Origin: Bacteroidetes bacterium 41-46
GTDB taxonomy: Bacteria > Bacteroidota > Bacteroidia > Bacteroidales > UBA932
Length of the DNA: 55,937 nucleotides
Reading direction: 5' to 3'
Assembly (NCBI GenBank): GCA_001897515.1
Contig: MKTA01000022.1
Span: 1 to 55,937 of the forward strand
The notes below the pieces were generated by a model, which did not search any database, was not told the origin of the DNA, and was given only the letters and a program-made list of their open reading frames with translations. A program made the position numbers and the translations under genes. How positions within the stretch are numbered: the first letter of the stretch is position 1; the number at the start of each line of letters is the position of its first letter. Positions 31,678-42,567 of the stretch are shown here, piece by piece.

Positions 31678-34038
31678 CTATTCAGCCACCCTAAGTTTTG
31701 CAAATTTTAATAAAAGTGTCTTCTGTCCCCCATCTTCAAAGGAGACTACTGCTCTCATATTAAGCACATCACCATCAAGAGACAAAATTTTTCCATAGCC
31801 AAATCTTTCGTGTTCAACTTTAATTCCTACTCGCAATTTTTCTACAGGGTCAGGTAAAAAGTTTTCACGGCGTGGGGGCGGCGGCGCCGTCCTGGACGGC
31901 GGCCCCACAGGGGCGGGAGGCACCGCTCTACCGGTGCCTCCGCCGCCCCCACGCGAGTAACCTGTACTCCTTCCGCCAATTGATCCAAATAGCGAGCCGC
32001 CATCACTCCTGACAGAGGACATAACACCCTCCTCATAGGGCCAGTTGAGAAACTTACGGTCAATCTCCTTCAAAAATCTGCTTGGCGGATAGTTCACCTG
32101 TTGCCCCCATCTGAATCTGGACTGAGCATAAGAGAGAGTCACAACCCTCATAGCCCTCGTAAGGGCCACATAGAAGAGACGCCTCTCCTCCTCAATCTCC
32201 TGCTCAGAACTTACACCTGTTACACTTGGAAAGAGGGTATCCTCCATACCTATTACATAGACATACGGAAACTCCAGCCCCTTTGCAGAGTGAACAGTCA
32301 TAAGATTTACCTTATTATTGTCCTCCTTGCTGTCAGATCCCTCATCTATAGCACTCATAAGCGATATCTTCTCCAGAAACTCCTCAAGCCCAAGCCTGTA
32401 TATTTCACCACTCTCCTCAGTCACCTCTCCCCCATTCAGTTCCTCCTCCATCTCCTTTATAGAGTTGAACAGCTCCTCCACATTCTCCAGACGAGCCTGC
32501 CCCTCAACAGAGGTATCGGTTCTCAGATACTCCATATAGCCTGATCTAAGCAAAATCTCCATTGTTATATCATAAGCCGTTGCCTCCTCAACCCTCTTCC
32601 CAACCTCAGTAATCAGCTGGACAAACGGCATCAGGCGGGCGGCGGCGGCAGACTTGATGCCCATGGCATCAAGGTCACCACTGTGAAGGGCCTCCCACAT
32701 AGAGAGGGAGGCCGCCCCCGCCGCCGCCGCCAAATTCCCTATTGTAGTTGAGCCAATCCCCCTTACAGGCACATTCACAACCCTTCTTAAAGCCTCGTCA
32801 TCCTTAGGGTTCATCAGCAATCTCATATAGGCAAGCACATCCTTAACCTCCTGCCTGTCATAAAACGAGTGTCCGCCGTAAATTCTGTAAGGAACAGAGC
32901 GTCTTCTCAATGCCTCCTCAACAACCCTGGACTGAGCATTCGTTCTGTAAAGAATCGCAAAATCTGAATACTGCCCCTTATCCGAGTAAAGCCTGCTCAT
33001 TAGAGAGGAGACAACAGAGAAGGCCTCCTCCTGATCTGAGTAACCCCTTATCACCTCAATCTTCTCCCCGGTATCCGCCTCAGAGAAGCACTCCTTGTTA
33101 AGTCTGTTAGAATTTTTCGCAATTAGTGAATTTGCAGCATTTACAATAGTCTGCGTAGATCTGTAGTTCTGCTCCAGCTTAAACTGCTTCGCCTCAGGGT
33201 AATCCTTCAGAAAATTGAGAATATTCTCAATTCTGGCACCTCTGAACGCATATATACTCTGAGAGTCATCCCCCACAACGCAGAGGTTCCTGTGCACAGC
33301 AGAGAGCTTTTTAACAATCAGGTACTGAGCAAAATTAGTATCCTGATACTCATCTACCAGGACAAAACTAAACCTCTTCTGAAACCGGTCAAGAACATCC
33401 GGAAAATTTTTAAAGAGGATATTAGTATATACAAGGATATCGTCAAAATCCATTGCCCCGGCCATTTTGCATTTACGCTCATAAAGTTTGAAAATCTGCC
33501 CTATCTGAGGCTTTCTACTCCTGAGATCAGACTCCATGAGCTCTGCATTAGAGAGGTAGGCATCCGCAAGTACAAGGCTGTTCTTAGCCCTGGAAATTTT
33601 AGAGAGTACCTCATTCGGCTTATAAACCTTCTCATCCAGTCCAAGCTCTTTTACACATGCCCTAATTGCACTCCTTGAATCAGATGTGTCGTAAATTGTG
33701 AAGCTCTTTGGAAAACCCAGAAGCTCCGCCTCCTCCCTCAAAAAGCGGATAAAGACAGAGTGGAAAGTCCCCATCCAGAGGTAGCGGGCACTCTCCGCCC
33801 CCACCATCTGGGCTATCCTCTCCTTCATCTCCTTTGACGCCTTGTTTGTAAAGGTCAATGCAAGAACAGAACTGGCTTTATGCCCCTTATTCAATATGTT
33901 AGCTATTCTGCAGGTCAGCACCCTTGTCTTTCCCGACCCCGCCCCTGCAATAATCAATGATGGTCCTTCGAACTGCTCAACAGCTTGTCTTTGAGCACTA
34001 TTCAGCCCCTCAACTATAGTGGAAAAATCTCTTTTCAT
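31678..34038 (-). CDS. UvrD/PcrA-family superfamily 1 helicase
   Basis: 786 residues from the ATG at 34038 (MKRDFSTIVEGLNSAQR); the upstream frame adds 13 unlikely residues. All SF1 motifs are visible: Q-motif LNSAQRQAVE, Walker A GAGSGKTRVLT, motif II LVDEYQDTN, motif III GDDSQSIYAFRGA, motif IV EQNYRSTQ, motif V TVHSAKGLEF and motif VI YVALTRAM. It unwinds DNA 3'-5' in repair and removes proteins from DNA. The C-terminal linker (about residues 695-722) is replaced by a GC-rich element that encodes Gly/Pro repeats; another GC-rich stretch lies at about 436-468. Divergent from nqrA. Confidence 0.95.
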   Translation of the reverse strand: MKRDFSTIVEGLNSAQRQAVEQFEGPSLIIAGAGSGKTRVLTCRIANILNKGHKASSVLALTFTNKASKEMKERIAQMVGAESARYLWMGTFHSVFIRFLREEAELLGFPKSFTIYDTSDSRSAIRACVKELGLDEKVYKPNEVLSKISRAKNSLVLADAYLSNAELMESDLRSRKPQIGQIFKLYERKCKMAGAMDFDDILVYTNILFKNFPDVLDRFQKRFSFVLVDEYQDTNFAQYLIVKKLSAVHRNLCVVGDDSQSIYAFRGARIENILNFLKDYPEAKQFKLEQNYRSTQTIVNAANSLIAKNSNRLNKECFSEADTGEKIEVIRGYSDQEEAFSVVSSLMSRLYSDKGQYSDFAILYRTNAQSRVVEEALRRRSVPYRIYGGHSFYDRQEVKDVLAYMRLLMNPKDDEALRRVVNVPVRGIGSTTIGNLAAAAGAASLSMWEALHSGDLDAMGIKSAAAARLMPFVQLITEVGKRVEEATAYDITMEILLRSGYMEYLRTDTSVEGQARLENVEELFNSIKEMEEELNGGEVTEESGEIYRLGLEEFLEKISLMSAIDEGSDSKEDNNKVNLMTVHSAKGLEFPYVYVIGMEDTLFPSVTGVSSEQEIEEERRLFYVALTRAMRVVTLSYAQSRFRWGQQVNYPPSRFLKEIDRKFLNWPYEEGVMSSVRSDGGSLFGSIGGRSTGYSRGGGGGTGRAVPPAPVGPPSRTAPPPPRRENFLPDPVEKLRVGIKVEHERFGYGKILSLDGDVLNMRAVVSFEDGGQKTLLLKFAKLRVAE
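31871..31953 (-). repeat. GC-rich cloverleaf-like element in uvrD-like gene (element A)
   Basis: Perfect 14-bp outer stem CGTGGGGGCGGCGG (31871-31884) with CCGCCGCCCCCACG (31940-31953). Hairpins: CGCCGTC/GACGGCG (31885-31901, loop CTG), GCCCC/GGGGC (31902-31914, loop ACA) and GGAGGCACCG/CGGTGCCTCC (31916-31941, loop 6). Encodes Gly- and Pro-rich linker residues 695-722. Confidence 0.92.
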
Positions 34039-34043
34039 TAATG

Positions 34044-34090
34044 GCAAAATTACAAATAATGTGTATCTTTGCCGCAAATTTTTTATCCCC
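34044..34090. promoter_or_regulatory. Divergent promoters of uvrD-like gene and nqr operon
   Basis: Rightward -7 box TATCTTTG (34064-34071), about 25 nt before the nqrA ATG (34096). Leftward -7 box TAATTTTG (34051-34044) with TTTG 22 nt upstream, only about 6 nt before the helicase ATG. The two promoters face apart and share the same 50 bp. The -33 box of the rightward promoter is poor. Confidence 0.45.
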
Positions 34091-34095
34091 AGAAA

Positions 34096-35478
34096 ATGTC
34101 AAACAAAATACTTTTACGCAAAGGTTTAAACATTCCGCTAAAAGGGAGTGCTACGAACCAGATCGCAAGAAGCATCTCACCGGACATTTTAGCTGTCAAA
34201 CCAACCGACTTCAGAGGACTAAACCCAAAGCTCCTGGTAAAGGAGGGGGACCCTGTTAAGGCCGGCACACCCATTATGGCAGACAAAAAGAGCCCGGAGA
34301 TCCTTATCTGCTCACCTGCGAGCGGTACAGTGAAAGAGATTGTACGCGGAGAGAAACGCAAACTTCTGCAAATTCTTATTCAGACTGACAAACAACAGGA
34401 GTATGAGCACTCAAATGCCCCTGAGCTTCGCAAAAGCGGGACTCCACAGGAGATTAAGGCAAACCTGCTCTCTTCAGGGCTATGGGCACTCATTAAACAG
34501 AGACCATACGGAACAATTGCAGACCCTGCAAAAGAGCCCAAGGCCATCTTCATATCAGGTTTTGACTCAGCCCCCCTTGCGGCAGACATGGACTATGCAA
34601 TGAGGAGCGAGTTTGACAATATGCAGGTAGGTGCCGACATTCTCTCAAAGCTCACAAAAGGAGGAGTTCACATAGGTCTGCACGCAGACACATTTGCCGG
34701 AAGCCCTATGCACAGACTGGAGAGAGTAAAAATACATGTATTTGACGGCCCCCATCCTGCAGGAAACGTCGGTATCCAGATACACCACATCAGCCCGATA
34801 AATAAAGGTGAGACAGTGTGGACACTTGACCTTTACACGCTGGCAGCAATAGGCCGACTCTTTAACAAAGGGCTGTTTGACCTGCGCAGAGTTATGGCAG
34901 TTGTCGGACCTAGAGTAAAAAATCCCGCCTATATTGAGACCCTGCCTGGTATCTCAATGAAGATGATTGCCGATATGGTCGACTCAGTTGCAGAGGTTAG
35001 ATGCGGAGAGGATGTCGGAATCAGGTTTATCAGCGGAAACGTCCTCACAGGAGAGAACGTGGGAGCCGAGGGCTATACAGGAATTTTTCACAATACAATA
35101 ACCCTTATTACAGAGGGGAGCTACAGAGAGATGTTCGGCTGGATCAAGCCTGTCAGAGGCAAAAAATTCAGCGTATCAAGATCATACTTCTCGTGGCTGA
35201 TGCCCGGCAGAAAGTACAGCCTGGACACAAATCTCAACGGAGGCGAACGCGCCTTTGTTGTCACAGGAGCGTACGAGAAGGTTCTCCCTATGGACATTCT
35301 CCCTATGTACCTCTTCAAAGCCATTCTGGCAGAGGACATAGACAAAATGGAGCAACTTGGAATTTACGAAATCATTGAAGAGGATGTGGCCCTGTGCGAG
35401 TTTGTCTGCCCATCCAAAACAGATATTCAGGATATCGTAACAAGAGGCATCAGCATTATGATTAAAGAAATGTCTTAA
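34096..35478 (+). CDS. nqrA: Na+-translocating NADH:quinone reductase subunit A
   Basis: 460 residues from ATG 34096 (MSNKILLRKGLNIPLKG). It is a soluble subunit with the N-terminal barrel-like sequence RKGLNIPLKG, GDPVKAGTPIMADK and the Gly-rich region GGVHIGLHADTFAGSP. NqrA sits on the cytoplasmic face near the quinone site. It is the first gene of nqrABCDEF, which makes a sodium-motive force from NADH oxidation. The frame extends upstream through a TTG, which I do not use. Confidence 0.95.
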   Translation: MSNKILLRKGLNIPLKGSATNQIARSISPDILAVKPTDFRGLNPKLLVKEGDPVKAGTPIMADKKSPEILICSPASGTVKEIVRGEKRKLLQILIQTDKQQEYEHSNAPELRKSGTPQEIKANLLSSGLWALIKQRPYGTIADPAKEPKAIFISGFDSAPLAADMDYAMRSEFDNMQVGADILSKLTKGGVHIGLHADTFAGSPMHRLERVKIHVFDGPHPAGNVGIQIHHISPINKGETVWTLDLYTLAAIGRLFNKGLFDLRRVMAVVGPRVKNPAYIETLPGISMKMIADMVDSVAEVRCGEDVGIRFISGNVLTGENVGAEGYTGIFHNTITLITEGSYREMFGWIKPVRGKKFSVSRSYFSWLMPGRKYSLDTNLNGGERAFVVTGAYEKVLPMDILPMYLFKAILAEDIDKMEQLGIYEIIEEDVALCEFVCPSKTDIQDIVTRGISIMIKEMS

Positions 35479-35488
35479 CAGAAAAGCG

Positions 35489-36643
35489 ATGAAAGTTTTA
35501 AAGAAATTAGTAGATAATATAAAGCCCACATTCAGCAAGGGGGGAAAGCTCAGTTTTCTCCACTCTACATTTGACGCTTTTGAGACCTTCCTGTTTGTGC
35601 CGGACCATGTAACTAAGAAGGGAGTACACGTCAGAGACTCAATTGACCTGAAGAGAACCATGACAATGGTTATACTGGCCCTTATGCCGGCTCTCCTGTT
35701 TGGAATGTACAACACCGGATATCAGCACAATCTGGCAACAGGGGGAGACATGGCCTTCTGGGATATGTTTTTCTTTGGATTCCTGAAGGTGCTTCCACTT
35801 ATCATTGTCTCATACGCCGTAGGGCTGGGTATAGAATTCATAGCTGCCCAGATTAGAGGTCACGAGGTCAACGAGGGTTATCTGGTGACAGGGATGCTTA
35901 TTCCCCTTATCATGCCGGTTGACGTACCACTTTGGATACTGTCGCTGTCTGTAATCTTTGCGGTAATCGTAGGAAAAGAGGTCTTCGGCGGAACCGGTAT
36001 GAACATCTGGAACCCGGCACTCCTGTCAAGGGCATTCGTATTCTTTGCATACCCTTCACAGATCTCCGGAGACAAAATCTGGATTGAGGGACTTTCCAAA
36101 GGAGAGGGCATTGTTGACGGCTTTTCCGGAGCCACACCTCTGGCAAATGCAGCTGCAGGGCAGGATATTCCATCATTTATGGATATGTTCATCGGTCTTA
36201 TACCCGGCTCAATAGGAGAGACATCGGCTTTGGCAATCCTAATAGGAGCAGCGCTACTGCTACTGACAGGAATTGCCAGCTGGAAGATTATGATCTCAAC
36301 ATTTGCAGGGGGACTTCTTACCGGCCTACTGCTTAACCTGCTTGCACCGGAGGGATCATACATGGCTCTTCCGGCAGTTAACCACCTAGTAATGGGAGGA
36401 TTCGCATTTGGAGCTGTATTCATGGCAACCGATCCTGTTACCGGTTCGCAGACAGAGAGAGGGAAATGGATTTACGGATTTCTTATAGGTGTTATGGCAA
36501 TCCTTATCAGGGTCTTCAATCCGGGTTACCCGGAGGGGATGATGCTCGCCATACTCCTTCTGAATACATTCGCGCCATTTATAGACCACTTTGTGGTTCA
36601 GTCAAACATAAAACGCAGGCTCCGCAGGGCAGCCGTCAAATAA
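35489..36643 (+). CDS. nqrB: Na+-NQR subunit B
   Basis: 384 residues with ten or so hydrophobic segments and the FMN attachment site SGAT in DGFSGATPLANA, where the Thr carries covalent FMN. Flanking text KDSIDLKRTM-like start (VHVRDSIDLKRTM) and FNPGYPEGMM near the end match NqrB. Start is ATG 35489, 10 nt after nqrA. Membrane subunit binding riboflavin and FMN. Confidence 0.95.
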   Translation: MKVLKKLVDNIKPTFSKGGKLSFLHSTFDAFETFLFVPDHVTKKGVHVRDSIDLKRTMTMVILALMPALLFGMYNTGYQHNLATGGDMAFWDMFFFGFLKVLPLIIVSYAVGLGIEFIAAQIRGHEVNEGYLVTGMLIPLIMPVDVPLWILSLSVIFAVIVGKEVFGGTGMNIWNPALLSRAFVFFAYPSQISGDKIWIEGLSKGEGIVDGFSGATPLANAAAGQDIPSFMDMFIGLIPGSIGETSALAILIGAALLLLTGIASWKIMISTFAGGLLTGLLLNLLAPEGSYMALPAVNHLVMGGFAFGAVFMATDPVTGSQTERGKWIYGFLIGVMAILIRVFNPGYPEGMMLAILLLNTFAPFIDHFVVQSNIKRRLRRAAVK

Positions 36644-37399
36644 TTGGGAGGATTACTGATGGATACAAACAACAATACATACACAGTGATATACGCTACC
36701 GTAATGGTGGTTATTGTGGCTGCACTCCTTGCACTAGCATCTTACCTGCTGAAAGACCGTCAGCAGAGAAATGTTCAGCTTGAGACAAAACAGCAGATAC
36801 TAAAATCTGTAAAGCTTGGACTGGATGCAGACAGCCAGGCAGACAAAGCTGCATATATTGAGCAACTCTATGAGAAACACATTGTAGAGCAGGGCATCAA
36901 CCCAGAGGATGAGAGCCTGAAAGTTTACATCTGCACAATGGATAACGGCGAGAAGATGTACATTGTACCGGTTCACGGGACAGGACTATGGGGTCCTGTT
37001 TGGGGATATGTTGCACTAAAATCAGATTTTAATACAATCTACGGTACAACTTATGACCACAAGAGTGAGACGCCCGGTCTTGGTGCCGAAATTTCCACAA
37101 ACGAATTCAGCAAACAGTTTGAAGGGAAACAGATATTCAAAAACGGCAATTTTGAGTCAATCCTTGTCGTAAAGGGTGGAGCAGATCCAGCCTCAACAAA
37201 CGAGGTAGATGCCATCTCAGGCGGTACCATAACCTCAAAAGCTGTTGAAGAGATGCTCAAAAAGAGCATTGCTCACTACCTTGAGTATTTCAAAGTAGCA
37301 GCAGCAAATGCAACCCCGGCAGAGAACACAGCAGCAGCAGACTCAACTGCACAGGCAGACTCAACTGCATTGCAAATACCAAACCCAGTAAACCAGTAA
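36644..37399 (+). CDS. nqrC: Na+-NQR subunit C, with extended Ala/Thr-rich tail
   Basis: 251 residues: one N-terminal membrane segment (about 13-35) and the FMN site in AISGGTITSKAVEEM, equivalent to the SGAT(L/T)-type site with Thr. The soluble part also has GTGLWGPVWGY and GLGAEIS. The last about 30 residues (ANATPAENTAAADSTA...) are a low-complexity Ala/Asp/Thr extension not usual for NqrC. Neighbours nqrB and nqrD are 0-3 nt away. The start could also be ATG 36659, a few residues in (MDTNNN). Confidence 0.94.
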   Translation: MGGLLMDTNNNTYTVIYATVMVVIVAALLALASYLLKDRQQRNVQLETKQQILKSVKLGLDADSQADKAAYIEQLYEKHIVEQGINPEDESLKVYICTMDNGEKMYIVPVHGTGLWGPVWGYVALKSDFNTIYGTTYDHKSETPGLGAEISTNEFSKQFEGKQIFKNGNFESILVVKGGADPASTNEVDAISGGTITSKAVEEMLKKSIAHYLEYFKVAAANATPAENTAAADSTAQADSTALQIPNPVNQ

Positions 37400-37402
37400 G
37401 CT

Positions 37403-38023
37403 ATGGACAAAAAGATATTTATAGAACCATTGTTCAGAAACAACCCGGTAACCGTACTGGTATTGGGGATATGCTCAGCACTTGCGGTAACTGTAAAGCT
37501 TGAGCCGGCAATTGTGATGGCCCTCTCGGTAACCATTGTTACAGGATTCTCCGGATTCATAGTATCCCTGCTGAGAAACACCATCCCAAACAGAATCAGA
37601 ATCATTGTACAGCTTGTAGTTGTGGCAATGCTCGTAATCCTGGTGGATCAGGTGCTTAAGGCCTTTGCATACGAAGTGAGCAAACAGCTCTCGGTGTTTG
37701 TCGGCCTTATCATTACAAACTGTATCATTATGGGCCGTATAGAGGCTTTTGCCCTTGGCAACAAACCTCTTCCATCTCTGGTTGACGGACTTGCAAACGG
37801 TCTAGGGTATGGAATTATTCTTATAATAATTGCCTTCTTCAGAGAGTTCTTTGGATCAGGAACCATCTACGGGATCCAGATTATCCCGACAGAGTGGTAC
37901 ATCAAAAACGGAGGATTCTACGAAAACAACGGCCTCTTTATCCTGCCTCCAATGGCTCTGATCATTGTTGGTCTGGTTATATGGGTACAGAGAAGCATAC
38001 AAAAAGATTTACAGGAAAAATAA
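37403..38023 (+). CDS. nqrD: Na+-NQR subunit D
   Basis: 206 residues of six-helix membrane protein. Typical text: start [25 protein letters not shown] (in part), the central [17 protein letters not shown] and [12 protein letters not shown]. With NqrE it forms the inverted pair around the central [2Fe-2S] cluster. Part of the operon. Confidence 0.95.
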   Translation: MDKKIFIEPLFRNNPVTVLVLGICSALAVTVKLEPAIVMALSVTIVTGFSGFIVSLLRNTIPNRIRIIVQLVVVAMLVILVDQVLKAFAYEVSKQLSVFVGLIITNCIIMGRIEAFALGNKPLPSLVDGLANGLGYGIILIIIAFFREFFGSGTIYGIQIIPTEWYIKNGGFYENNGLFILPPMALIIVGLVIWVQRSIQKDLQEK

Positions 38024-38038
38024 TAACACATATCCACT

Positions 38039-38656
38039 ATGCAAGATTTAGTAAGTTTATTCGTAAAGTCAATCTTTGTTGACAATATGGTATTTGCATA
38101 TTTCCTTGGAATGTGTTCATACCTTGCAGTATCAAAAAACGTAAAGACGGCGATAGGCCTTGGAATAGCAGTAATATTCGTGCTCGGGGTAACCCTTCCC
38201 GTCAACTTCCTTCTCAATAAATATGTCCTTACACCCGCTGCTCTGAGCTGGCTGGGACCGGACTTTGCCGGACTTGATCTGAGCTTCCTCAGCTTCATCA
38301 TATTTATTGCAGTTATAGCCTCCATCGTTCAACTGGTTGAGATGATAGTTGAGAAATACTCACCATCGCTCTATGCATCGCTTGGAATCTTTCTCCCCCT
38401 TATTGCAGTAAACTGCGCAATCCTTGGAGGTTCGCTCTTTATGCAGGAGAGAGGCTACGAGACCCTGGCAGAGGCAACAACATTTGCACTCGGCTCAGGC
38501 ATCGGCTGGTTCCTGGCAATTGTCGCCCTTGCAGCCATAAGAGAGAAGCTGGCATACTCACAGGTGCCGGCACCTCTGCGCGGACTGGGAATCACATTCA
38601 TAGTTGTAGGCCTTATGGGCATCGCATTTATGAGCTTTATGGGTATTAAACTCTAA
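38039..38656 (+). CDS. nqrE: Na+-NQR subunit E
   Basis: 205 residues, six hydrophobic segments. Visible family blocks: [20 protein letters not shown], the Cys in [18 protein letters not shown] (ligand of the membrane iron-sulfur cluster) and the end [19 protein letters not shown]. Homologous to NqrD/RnfA. Confidence 0.95.
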   Translation: MQDLVSLFVKSIFVDNMVFAYFLGMCSYLAVSKNVKTAIGLGIAVIFVLGVTLPVNFLLNKYVLTPAALSWLGPDFAGLDLSFLSFIIFIAVIASIVQLVEMIVEKYSPSLYASLGIFLPLIAVNCAILGGSLFMQERGYETLAEATTFALGSGIGWFLAIVALAAIREKLAYSQVPAPLRGLGITFIVVGLMGIAFMSFMGIKL

Positions 38657-38671
38657 GAGGAGGAGAATAAG

Positions 38672-39922
38672 ATGAATATTACAATAATTATAATCGTTTC
38701 CATCATTGCCTTTCTCGTAGTGACGCTGGCCCTTGTGGCCCTCCTGCTCTACGCCAAGGCTAAACTGACACCTTCAGGCAAAGTGAAGGTAAATATCAAC
38801 GACGGAGAGAAGGAGCTGGAGGTTTCACCCGGATCCTCACTGTTAAACACACTTAGTGCCGAGAAGATCTTCCTCCCATCTGCGTGTGGCGGCGGCGGAA
38901 CCTGCGGTATGTGCAAATGTCGGGTTACTGAGGGTGGCGGAGAGATCCTTCCCACCGAGACCGGCTTCTTCACACGTAAACAGCAGCAGACTCAGTGGCG
39001 CCTCGGATGCCAGGTAAAGGTAAAAGAGGATATGAAGATTGAGATACCTGAAGAGGTACTCGGTATTAAAAAGTGGGAGTGCGAAGTTGTCAGCAACAAC
39101 AACGTAGCCACCTTTATCAAAGAGTTTGTGGTTAAACTCCCGGAGGGAGAGCACCTCAAGTTCAAGTCCGGAGGATACATACAGATTGACATTCCTCCAT
39201 GCGAAGTTGACTTTGCAAAGGACATTAATGTTCAGCCCGAGTACCATGAAGACTGGGACAAGATGAAGATCTGGGATCTCAAGATGAGCAACAAAGAGAA
39301 TACATACCGCGCCTACTCAATGGCCAACCACCCTGCAGAGGGCAACATAGTGATGCTCAACATCCGTATCGCCACTCCACCTTGGGACAGGTCAAAAGGC
39401 ACCTTTATGCCTGTAAATCCGGGAGTATGCTCATCCTACATCTTCTCCCGAAAACCGGGCGACAAGGTTATGGTTTCAGGTCCTTACGGAGAGTTCTTCA
39501 TAAAAGAGACAAACAACGAAATTGTATTCGTAGGAGGAGGAGCAGGTATGGCACCGATGCGCTCACACATCTTCCACCTCTTCCACACAGAGAAGACCAC
39601 ACGCAAAGTGAGCTTCTGGTACGGGGCACGCTCCCTGAGAGAGGTATTCTACGAAGAGGATTTCCGCGCCATAGAAAAGGAGTTCCCCAACTTCAAGTTT
39701 AACATCGCCCTCAGCGAACCAAAACCTGAAGACAACTGGACCGGCTACACCGGCTTCATCCACCAGGTACTACTTGACAACTACCTGAGCAAACATGACT
39801 CACCGGAAGACATCGAGTACTACCTCTGCGGACCTCCAATGATGAACAGCGCCGTAACCAACATGCTCGACAACCTCGGCGTACCAGAAGAGAACGTCGC
39901 CTTCGACGACTTCGGAGGCTAG
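38672..39922 (+). CDS. nqrF: Na+-NQR subunit F (NADH dehydrogenase, FAD and 2Fe-2S)
   Basis: 416 residues. N-terminal anchor (about 3-27), plant-type ferredoxin domain with C72, C78, C81 and C113 ([13 protein letters not shown] and GCQVK), FAD-binding RAYSMANHP, and NADH-binding [17 protein letters not shown] with the C-terminal CGPPMMN. It takes electrons from NADH into the complex. A clear GAGGAGG ribosome site precedes the ATG. Last gene of the operon; a strong terminator follows 140 nt later. Confidence 0.96.
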   Translation: MNITIIIIVSIIAFLVVTLALVALLLYAKAKLTPSGKVKVNINDGEKELEVSPGSSLLNTLSAEKIFLPSACGGGGTCGMCKCRVTEGGGEILPTETGFFTRKQQQTQWRLGCQVKVKEDMKIEIPEEVLGIKKWECEVVSNNNVATFIKEFVVKLPEGEHLKFKSGGYIQIDIPPCEVDFAKDINVQPEYHEDWDKMKIWDLKMSNKENTYRAYSMANHPAEGNIVMLNIRIATPPWDRSKGTFMPVNPGVCSSYIFSRKPGDKVMVSGPYGEFFIKETNNEIVFVGGGAGMAPMRSHIFHLFHTEKTTRKVSFWYGARSLREVFYEEDFRAIEKEFPNFKFNIALSEPKPEDNWTGYTGFIHQVLLDNYLSKHDSPEDIEYYLCGPPMMNSAVTNMLDNLGVPEENVAFDDFGG

Positions 39923-39994
39923 CCAAAAATCAACGCCGTGATTTGTGGTAAGTAATTTACAAACAGTGGTTTAACACAATTCAACCTGTGACAC

Positions 39995-40098
39995 TTTGCC
40001 ACATTTTTTGGCAAATAATTGATTAACAGTACTTTTGCATTACCATTTTCTAACCCCACGAAGGGCCAGCCGGCAAAAGGGCAGGCCCTTCTTTTTTT
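39995..40098 (+). terminator. nqr operon end: hairpin and strong terminator
   Basis: A first hairpin TTTGCC-N8-GGCAAA lies at 39995-40014. A stronger one, GAAGGGCC/GGCCCTTC (8 bp, 16-nt loop, 40060-40091), is followed by T7 and is a good intrinsic terminator for nqrABCDEF. Confidence 0.75.
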
Positions 40099-40121
40099 GT
40101 GGTAAGGGCTTGTCCCTTCGC

Positions 40122-40178
40122 CATATTCACAACCCTCAGTCATATTCACAGCCCTCAGCCATATTCACAGGCCTCAGC
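40122..40178. repeat. 19-bp tandem repeat, three copies
   Basis: CATATTCACAaCCCTCAGt, repeated at 40122, 40141 and 40160 with one or two changes each. It sits at the outer edge of the left inverted REP-like region. Confidence 0.85.
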
Positions 40179-40530
40179 CAGTTTTGAGTGGTGCTTCGCC
40201 CTTTTTCTCGGACTAACGTCCGGATTTAGATGGTGCTTCGCAGTTCACACGGCCTGCGGCCGGAATAAAGTGGTGCTTCGCCGTGTTTAGCCATTCGGCA
40301 GTATGCACTTCTTGAAGGGCTTGCCACCCCTCCTTGTACAATTAACAGTTTTACAGATAATTAACTTTTGCAAAATCTCAAAAAAAGCAAAAACCCTAAA
40401 ATTCAAATAGCTTTATATCAGCATGATGTACAGCGAAGGGTGGCAACCGCACCTCAAAAAACACTCAACTATATAATCTATTTAGGTATCAATCAGAAAA
40501 ATGCACAGCAAACGGTGGCAAGCTCACCTT
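40175..40530 (-). repeat. REP-like repeat region, left copy (inverted relative to 46.3-46.7 kb)
   Basis: About 355 bp that match the reverse complement of 46,325-46,710 at roughly nine of ten bases by eye. It includes two to three units containing the hairpins CGGAC-N5-GTCCG and CCGGC-type loops plus the phrase GGTGCTTCG, and an inner part with GGTGGCAAG-type motifs (GGCTTGCCACCCC, AGGGTGGCAAC, CGGTGGCAAGC). One unit present on the right side is absent here. No gene is seen in 39,923-40,593. Confidence 0.83.
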
Positions 40531-40593
40531 TATTTTTATCGCGCATTATAAGATTAATGTACTTTTATTCAAACAGATGTACAGCTAAGTACG

Positions 40594-42560
<1,967 letters not shown>

Positions 42561-42567
<7 letters not shown>

